From Oxytricha trifallax (Eukaryota > Ciliophora > Spirotrichea > Sporadotrichida > Oxytrichidae): DNA of 64,000 nt. Positions 56,386-64,000 of the stretch are shown piece by piece (the stretch's first letter is position 1; each line of letters starts with the position of its first letter). Both the position numbers and the translations under genes were made by a program. The stretch spans positions 1 through 64,000 of the forward strand of contig ARYC01017057.1 of assembly GCA_000711775.1 (NCBI GenBank), in the 5' to 3' direction. Below the pieces are notes generated by a model. It did no database searches. It was not told the DNA's origin and saw nothing but the letters and a program-made list of their open reading frames with translations.

Positions 56386-57196
56386 TAAGGTAATATTTTT
56401 GAAGTATAAGTGAATTTTTATATTAATCAAAATCGATGTCTTATTAAATTAGGTTGAAGTCTTAAAACAATAAGAATAGAGTAAATATATGCAGTAGAGT
56501 GTATATTGGCATTAGTATATCTCAAGACGCAATCTATGAATCGATCTGAGAGATTTCCACTGTGATCTTGGGCGGATATACGCTCATAAGGCGCGGATAT
56601 CCGCGCAATGTATCGTAAAAAACTCCACTTCAAACGACATTCGTCTGAATCCACTTTCTTAATTCAGGGACCTCTCTAGGCATTAAATGCCCTCATTTTT
56701 AATTATTCTTAATTATTTTTATTAAATCTGAGGATTAATTTTAATTCTTAATATAAAATTAAAAGTATTAAAGTCAGATTGATTTCTCTTAAGAGAATTT
56801 GTATTACAGATAAATTATTAAATTAATAAATTGCGTTAATTTAATAATCCTCAGATTTAATAAAAATAATTAAGAATAATTAAAAATGAGGGCATTTAAT
56901 GCCTAGAGAGGTCTCTGAATTAAGAAAGTGGATTCAGACGAATGTCGTTTGAAGTGGAGTTTTTGACGATACATTGCGCAGATATCCGCGCATTATGAGC
57001 GTATATCCGCCCAAGATCACAGTGGAAATCTCTCAGATCGATTCATAGATTGCGTCTTGAGATATACTAATGCCAACATACACTCTACTGCATATATTTA
57101 CTCTATTCTTATTGTTTTAAGACTTCAACCTAATTTAATAAGACATCGATTTTGATTAATATAAAAATTCACTTATACTTCAAAAATATTACCTTA
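56386..57196. mobile_element. Fold-back element sharing ends with the 10.1-kb element
   Basis: 811 bp; arms of about 350 bp are near-perfect inverted copies. Tips TAAGGTAATATTTTTGAAGT correspond to T(A/T)AGGTAAAATTTTTGAAGT of the 10.1-kb element. Each arm holds GGGCGGATATACGCTCAT and GCGGATATCCGCGC, the same kind of GATATC-centred motif as at 16144-16995. There is no gene. It looks like a non-autonomous relative that could use the DDE transposase encoded at 14118-15699. Confidence 0.82.
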
Positions 57197-57699
57197 TCAT
57201 CTAAAGAGAGTAAAAAATAAATGCATTTTTCATATTATATGATGAATTTTATTCAATAACCAATATATATTATTTAGTAAAGCCATTTATTCTTTACGAA
57301 TACCAAAAATACTCTAATAGAATGCTGTGTCCAACAGAATAGAATGTGCTGTTATAAAAGGAAAACCTGAAACTCTCAAGAGTAAATTATGCATGATTTG
57401 TGAATTATTGTATAATTTTATATAAACAAATATTTAATATCATTAAATATGGATTTTAGGATACGTGAATTTATTTAAGATAATTAAAATGACTTATCAA
57501 AATATATAAAGATAAAAAATATAGATTTTTATTCACGTTAGTTATTAGCATGTTTATTAATATAATAAAAATAATTAATAAAAAATATTAATAATTAAAA
57601 ATATATTATATAGCAATTCTTTCTGATACATCATTAAAAGCATATTTTCTTATGTAAAATAAAGCTAGTGAAATTCAACAAATTGAGGAAGTATTTAAT
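57197..57699. other. AT-rich DNA, no gene seen
   Basis: No coding tract, repeat or RNA gene is visible. Confidence 0.4.
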
Positions 57700-58700
57700 A
57701 GTTAGTCCATATCATAAATTGTTCAGTTTCACTTATCTGCAGTTGGGATTTCTAAAGAATTTTTATAGGAGGGTCATTTTTTCTATGATTAATACACTCT
57801 ATCTAAATTAATAGTATAATGTTGATGTTATAATTTATATGAAGAGGAGACAATATCAATAAACAGACTCTCTATAAAATCCAGTTACTATGGAATTGGT
57901 AAGCTTATTGCTCGAATTGAATTCACTTTCATTACTTAAGGCAACCACTTTTTAAGAAAACTTAGACATCGTTCAATAATTCCTTGTGTTAAGAATGTTT
58001 TCAATGAAAATGAGTTATAGGTTATCGTGATATACAAAGATATTTTTCTATATAATTAATTCATCCCAACAATTAAAAGATTAACAAGGTTATCAGAGAA
58101 GATCTGATAACCCTGATTTCATTATCTTAGAGCAAGATCAATATACTGGGTAAGATGTTTGGATAATTATTTTGATGAAAATTTTCTCTCACAATACTTA
58201 CATACATTTAATTACAACTAGAGCAATTATCAGCTGTGTTCTTATCTATGAAAGACTACGATTTCAAAATATCAGAGTAATAAAATGAGACGTTTAAGCA
58301 AAATAAATATTAAAAAATCCAATCTGAGATATGACAAAAATGCTCAATTTGAGATATGATAAAAATGCTAATAACTTTGTAAAAGTTTTCAAAGACTCGA
58401 TTGCTGATCATTAAGTGCCGTTCGATGAAATTTCTGATTTTAATGATAAATACACGAAGCAAGAAATTTGTAAAGATTATAGCAATAATATAATAATTGC
58501 TACAATTCTGAGTCATCTGCAAAATAGCATTTAATTTTAAATACCAACTACATCTGTTTAAGCTTTGATACAGGAATATTGGCTTGTTATTTTAACTAGT
58601 AGAACAAGATAGTACTTCATTAAAAACCCCATAAGTAAAATTAAAAGTGGATTTAAATCAAGGAAATGAATATTTTAGTCATCTAAAAAATACAAGCCTA
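57700..58700 (+). CDS. Unknown coding tract with breaks
   Basis: Plus-strand pieces: EEETISINRLSIKSSYYGIG, KLIARIEFTFITQGNHFLRK, LRHRSIIPCVKNVFNENELQ and VIVIYKDIFLYNQFIPTIKR (about 57840-58105), then MLNLRYDKNANNFVKVFKDS and EICKDYSNNIIIATILSHLQ (58349-58677). The protein character is good but the pieces lie in different frames, and no family is recognised. Could be MDS segments or a decayed gene of the element to the right. Confidence 0.42.
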
Positions 58701-58739
58701 AAAGTTTCAAAGATTATTCATTTCTATTAAAAAATAAGT

Positions 58740-59280
58740 ACTTCTTCTTTAATTAGTCCTTTAACTTTTTTCCTTAAAAGAAGAGCTTCCAGATCTAATA
58801 TCGTTGAAGGGTATAGCTTCAAAACTGTATAATCTGCAAATAATTACTAACTTTAATTTAAAATTTGAGAGAATTATAATTATATTACCATTAAGTCGTC
58901 TTAATTATTCTTAAACAATCTCAAAGAGCAAATAAATTTTACTACGATATTCTTAAGATTTTTAAATCCTATCAAGCTGAGGAATATCCTGTCTGGGATA
59001 ATGATTGATCTTGTAGTTGATATAAATTCTAGAAAATTCCTTCCCATTTTCTTGTCATGTCATTTTAAGTCTTTCTTCTTGTATAATTCTCAGTAAAATA
59101 TGACATCCCTATCTTTGGCCAGTAATAGCTATTCTTTCATAGTATGAATCTATAGTTTTGAACTTCACCCAGAAGACCATGTGATCTTAAACAAGAATAG
59201 CTCGAACTAAAGTAGGATTTCTCAGATACACAAATCGAGACAAAGACCTCCAAATGGGGCAATTTTTGAATTAAGTATGG
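58740..59280 (-). CDS. Unknown coding tract upstream of the second SecA-like gene
   Basis: Minus-strand frame: LSRFVYLRNPTLVRAILVQD, HMVFWVKFKTIDSYYERIAI, one TGA, then IYINYKINHYPRQDIPQLDR and IQKSQEYRSKIYLLFEIVQE. It is divergent from the SecA-like gene at 59365, the same relative place as the 120-aa ORF at 9128 in the 10.1-kb element, but I see no sequence similarity between the two. A second frame on the same strand is also open, so the exact product is unsure. Confidence 0.42.
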
Positions 59281-59364
59281 CAAAGATCAATCAAGAATTA
59301 ATATAAAAGCGAGTTTTTTAATTAAGTCTTAATGTTTAAGTTAACTATATTAGCCGCCTAAATT

Positions 59365-62300
59365 ATGAACTCAATTCAATCTGCCATCTTAAAACCATCC
59401 GACAACTCTTATTTGGAAAATCTATAATTTTAACCTTCAATTTAAAAAGTTTAACAAGGATTAAATGATAACGAACACACTCAAAGTGTAGATCTGTAAA
59501 TCTATTTGGAAAAAAGTAAAATGATGAAGCACTCTAAAAATCAATTAAAAGAGAAAGAAGGTCAAAATATGATGGCGCTCAATTTCCTGAGTTAATTGAC
59601 TAAACTAAGCTTATTTTGCCAATTAAAAACTATGACATTAGTAAAATACTTGAGCTGGAAGAATTTAAGCCATTAATTGGATCAAGAGACTTAGCAAATT
59701 CATTTTAAACAAAATACTTAGAGTACTGCTAAATTAGTAAAGGAGGCTTAAATTAAACCATTAAAAGATCTTTCTTGTGAATGAATAGCGCAGCCAAAGA
59801 GTGGCAATGAGGATAGAAATTTTAAAGGCGACCAGCAATTTGTTGATGATCATAGAGACTCTCTTCATGCTCAAGTCAATTACTGAGCTAAAATACAATC
59901 TCAAACTCACATCCAACAATATTATAGAATATATGATACTCAAACCTAATGAAAGACAAGAGTTCATTTGGAAGTAATTTAATAGAAATCGCTAAAGCTT
60001 ACTAAAGTTTCTACAAATCTTAAAAGTGCCTGTTCAGAGAATTTTTTTCGAGTTTATGTTTTGAATCATATATGAACTTAATCAACAGCACAAGTAAATC
60101 TTCAAATAAAAACTAGGCTCTTTGTTTCATCTTTGGTTGACTACAGATATGAGATTGAGATAGAAGAGACCCTACTTATGAGTGCTTTAATTCTTCTGGC
60201 ATAATGACCAAACACAGAATAAGCACTTAGCCTTTCAAATTATATCTTCATGAACGAGCCTGATGGATGTCACAAATTTTAAGACGAACTTTCCAAGCTT
60301 GACAAGTCTAATATTGGTAATATTCCATTGATGATAGGACTTTCCTATAGTTCAAAATAAATTCTTAAGCAGTTAGATTAATTCCTAATACCTTGCTTTG
60401 TCTGAGTAAGCCATTTATCTTATTTGTTCAGAAATGGGACTTTATAGATCAGGAAGATTTCACTCTCTACCTCTAACAGCTATCGCAAGAATTAAAATTA
60501 AGAAATCCACTATGGGTTGCAAAACTAGATGAGATATCTGAATTAGGAAAGAACCTCGCTTGTATATATTAAGAGAAAGGTGTTAGACAAAGAAGATATA
60601 TCATTTACGATTGTCTCCGAGCAGATTTTACGAAACTAAACTAACTGCTACATGTGCCAAATAAAACTGTAGATTTTAATGAGGAAGACAATCGTAGACT
60701 TTTAAGTCAATTTAAAAGACTCAATAAAGACTCTGATCCTGTAAAAGAGTACTTGTAGCTTATGCAAGATAAGATATTTAAAATGTCTAATTAAGTTTTA
60801 AAGCTTTAGCAAAATAGGATTTGACTTTCTCTATCAACAGAAGCTGGCTTTAATTTATCTACTCTGGGTAGACAAAAAATTTAGCTTTATTAATATCGGT
60901 GTAGGGAATTGAAAGACTTTACCTTGCTCCACATTAGCAGCTCTTTATGCCAAGTCCTCATAATTACCTGTCTTTATCATTGTAAAAATGATCATTTGAT
61001 TTTAAGAGATGAAAATCGATTTGAACAATTTGTGACAAACCTTAGCCTCAACATAAAAGTAAACCAGTATTAGATATAACCTGAAGTTTACTATTCAACT
61101 CAAAAATATCTTGAGTGCTAACTTGGAAATCAAGAATTCTTGGATATATTGGGTCGGTCTTTTGTCTTAATTGATGAGTATGACTGGATATTATTTGATG
61201 GGAGCATTTCGTAAATAGAGAAAAACTTAAAATATTTTAGTTGCGCAAAACGATGAGTTGGATTTACAGGATCATCCTTTAGCCATAAAGAAGTTTAATT
61301 CAAGAGAGATATTTTTTCTAAAATTGAGCTCATTAGTAGGAGCTAAGAGAGTAAGATTGGAATAAGAATTAATATCATCAAACTAGCCAGATTTTTGCAA
61401 GAGAATTTTTGAATTGTCTGTTAATTATTGCATTCTTACTCCTGTAATTATTGTAGCCAATTAGTCTTATTCAATTATTAAAGCTACTTTCACAAGTACT
61501 CTTAAGTATAATTTTTCTCAATGAAAAATTTTAAATGAACATAGCTTTAAGCACAATTCGATTAAATATTTGCCAGAAAAAATGGAGAAGAATAGTGTGG
61601 AGTTTTTCTGCTAAATGAATAATAAGGAAGAGGTACGGATCTTAAAACAAATTACGAGATTGAATTTAATGGCGGTCTTTTTCTTATCATGTCAGATGTC
61701 TTTTCGACATGATCAACTTAACAAATAATTGGAAGAGTGGGAAGATAACATCGTAAAGGGACCTCCAAGTAAATTATTTATAAGCAAGGATCCAAGGAAA
61801 CTATTGAAGAGGTTATTTCACTTCACCATTAGTGCCTAGAAAACGAAATTCGTATAAAGTTTGCAATGCTGCAGACAGTTTTGGGTTTCTAGCCTTGGTG
61901 CATGAACTAGCTTATTCTAAACAAACCTGAATCCCAATCAATAGTTTAGGATAAGTTCGAAGTTGAAATTGTAAATTCATTTTTTTCATCAGAAAACAGT
62001 AAAGACTCCCTTTAAAGAAAGAATATGAATTAACGCTTATCATAGCACTGTTCAATAGAGTAGTTAACTCTCTTTGAAGAAGAACTCCAGATATAAAAAA
62101 TCTAAGAAACTTAAACCATATCAGAACACAAGAGCTGTGTTACAAATGTTGAGGATAAAGCAGAAGTAGTAGAAGAAGATAAATCTGTAGCGAGAGTGAA
62201 AGTGCAGCATGATGTTATTTCTTCTAATTAATGCAAGGGTTAAGGTACTAAAGAAATAATTGAACCAGAAAGTGCCGTCGCAAACTATAATAATAATAGT

Positions 62301-63060
62301 ATAGATAAAAATTTTAGGCTATGGGGAAACATCCTCCCCCCCATAATGTATACTTTTCATTTTGTAGTCTAATAGAGTTTTAACGCTGAGTAATAGTAGC
62401 AAATAAACATGGGGTGTGCGAGCAATAGTTTTGGAGTTATAGCCTGACCAAAGTCCCTTTTTATATATAAAAATAATTATAAATTATACGAAAATGTTCA
62501 AATTTTTTACAAAATTAATTTCTCTAAAATTAATTATTTTATCAGTTATTCGCTTTATTAAAAAAATAAATCAATTCTATTTTTTAATTATTAAAGTGAA
62601 TTTTAATTATGTCTTTTAAAATTAAAATAACGGGAAAATGATTTCTAAATAACTTTTATTAAATATAAATAGAATTGATTTATTTTTTTAATAAAGTGAA
62701 TAACTGATAAAATCATTAATTTTAGAGAAATTAATTTTGTAAAAAATTTGAACATTTTCGTATAATTTATAATGATTTTTATATATAAAAAGGGACTTTG
62801 GTGACACTCTGGCTCCAAAAATATTGATCGCACACCCCATGTTAATTTGCTACTATTACTCAGTGTTAAAACTCTATTAGACTACAAAATGAAAAGTATA
62901 CATTATGGGGGGGAGGATGCTTCTCCATAGCCAAATTTTGTAAATTAAAGCTTAAGATGCTGGTGAAGATGACAATACACTCAAAGAAATCAAACAAAGC
63001 GTAAGGTTGAAAAATATTGAGAGTCAAATATAAGTTGCGAATAACTTGAAAGTACAATGA
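59365..63060 (+). CDS. SecA-like motor ATPase, second copy, interrupted
   Basis: ATG 59365 (MNSIQSAILKPSDNSYLENL). Closely related to the gene at 9774: ELIDQTKLILPIKNYDISKI, LELEEFKPL; P-loop INIGVGN then KT with TGA where the family has Gly; Walker B LIDEYDWILFDGS; QGRGTDLKTNYEI (motif V); GGLFLIMSDVFST; QQIIGRVGRQHRKG, closer to bacterial SecA than copy 1. There are about seven or more breaks and a 616-bp fold-back element at 62317-62932 in the tail. Stop at about 63058. Decayed, but the motor motifs confirm the family. Confidence 0.72.
62317..62932. mobile_element. Fold-back element in the second SecA-like gene
   Basis: 616 bp with arms of about 250 bp: tips GGCTATGGGGAAACATCC and complement, each followed by a CCTCCCCCCC run. 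Flanks read AAATTTTA (left) and AAATTTTG (right), suggesting a 7-8 bp target duplication, unlike the 3-bp duplications of the elements in TBEs. There is no gene. It splits the Lys/Glu-rich tail of the SecA-like protein. Confidence 0.83.
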
Positions 63061-63253
63061 GAGGTTCCAGCAACCAAATCTCGCTATGGAAGAATCACAG
63101 GAAATATGACTTAAGCACCTCAATCTAATTTAAAGTAACTCATAAAAGGCATAAAAAATGATTGCAAATGATTGAATTCGTTTTTAATTTAAATTTCTAA
63201 CAATTTAGTTTAAATTAACTCTTTTTATATGATTAATTGAGGGCTTAGATTCT

Positions 63254-64000
63254 TCACTCCATAAAGAAATTTAATTAATTAGACAATATTCTGCCCTCGT
63301 TATCAATTACACCACTCTCATGTAATTAATGAACTAACGATTTGTATCCAGAAAGGTCATTTATTTGTGATTACATGTCAAAAAATTTATCTCTCATTCT
63401 TTTGTTCTCTTCAAGGTATTTTCTCTTGCTGCCTTTTAATGCCTGTTCTTCATTTTTGACTTCTTCTAAGTCTCTCTAGTTTCTTTTTCTTTGCGAAGAT
63501 TATTTTATCAAATCCGAAGAGCGCCCTTTTTGAACTAAAAATAGGTAAAGTTTATAAGAGCTTACCACTATAGTTCAAGGACTCGCTTAAAGCTTAAGCA
63601 AATTCAGGCTTCATGTTAGCATTTATGTTACTAGTGTTATCTATCTCTTCTCTTCTTTTTTGCATTATAAATCATATTGTTGATGCCATCTTTGTCAAGG
63701 GAAAGTAGAATATCACAAATCCACTTTTTATCTAAGTGAAGCCAGTCACATTGATCTGGCAAGAAGGCCAACAGTGAGGGCTTATCTCTAGCATAATCTA
63801 AGAAATCGTCAGCTGTAAGACCCTCTATTTGAAGGACAGCAGCTACTATTACATCAAACCTCCTCAAGTACTAAATAAATTAGGATTGAATTAATTTACC
63901 TCTTTATGACCATTAAATATTGCTTTGAGAAAGTAAATGTTACAGCAAGTCGTCTTAGGGAGATACGCCCCACATTACTAAGCGAGAAAGTCAAAAAGCT
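63254..64000 (-). CDS. SecA-linked coiled-coil protein, second copy, 5' end outside window
   Basis: Reads FDFLAQQCGAYLPKTTCCNI, YFLKAIFNGHKE, intron (63871-63899, 29 nt), YLRRFDVIVAAVLQIEGLTA, DDFLDYARDKPSLLAFLPDQ, CDWLHLDKKWICDILLSLDK, then after a one-base change in an A run MKPEFAQALSESLNY, intron (63535-63565, 31 nt, GTAAGC...TTTTAG) and a charged coiled-coil tail ending ILSNQLNFFME, TGA complement 63254-63256. Both introns match copy 1 in position. Very well preserved compared with its SecA-like neighbour. Function unknown; steady linkage to the SecA-like gene suggests a partner. Confidence 0.75.

Noticed and set aside
61150-61230. DNA helicase of the ordinary SF2 type instead of SecA-like
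   Set aside because: DEYD plus GRG-D followed by GGL(F/Y)LI and a QQIIG.V.R segment fits SecA better than DEAH/RecQ-type helicases, though only a profile search can settle it.
62330-62350. Telomere-like or C4A4 end at the CCTCCCCCCC run
   Set aside because: The run is not built of C4A4 units, and the element has different tips and flanking duplication from TBEs.

Overview
The window looks like germline (micronuclear) DNA of a stichotrich ciliate, most likely Oxytricha/Sterkiella or a close relative. The DNA is very AT-rich. Genes read through only if TAA and TAG mean glutamine and TGA is the sole stop. Several transposons end in C4A4-type telomere sequence (CAAAACCCCAAAACCCC), the hallmark of telomere-bearing elements (TBEs). 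Standard-code ORF calls are therefore fragments, and I re-read the frames with the ciliate code. Introns are tiny (28-40 nt). Almost everything is mobile DNA, often nested, with a few short coding tracts that may be macronuclear-destined segments (MDS).

Layout. 1-356: end of one TBE. 353-715: GC-rich island of unknown nature. 1768-2318 and 2389-8109: palindromic fold-back elements, the second split by a TBE (3006-7673) that itself carries a 551-bp fold-back element in its kinase gene. 9016-19146: a 10.1-kb element bounded by short inverted repeats, with a SecA-like ATPase gene, a coiled-coil companion gene, an IS630/Tc1-type DDE transposase with its triad intact, a 120-aa ORF and an MT-A70-family adenine methyltransferase-like gene. 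I could not match this gene set to any element I know. 19594-21200 and 27012-28565: candidate MDS tracts on both strands, with a TBE (21571-26733) between them. 31200-34566: a diverged TBE relative with the same three-gene plan.

35751-52230: a 16.5-kb element with long inverted repeats. It has a TBE-type core (kinase, 22-kDa homologue, transposase) flanked by two large secreted or surface-type genes, one with cadherin-like domains. A standard TBE (39575-43738) and a fold-back element (51132-51519) have landed in it. 52929-53705 and 56386-57196: further fold-back elements; the second shares ends and GATATC-centred motifs with the 10.1-kb element. 54042-59280: short unassigned coding tracts. 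59365-64000: a second SecA-like/companion pair, running off the window, with a fold-back insertion in the SecA-like tail.

Two transposon systems dominate. The TBE plan is transposase, 22-kDa protein, and zinc finger plus kinase. The SecA-like plan pairs the ATPase tail-to-tail with its companion. Most genes carry breaks; the best preserved are the 120-aa ORF, the companion genes, the SecA-like motor core and the catalytic half of the 10.1-kb element's transposase.
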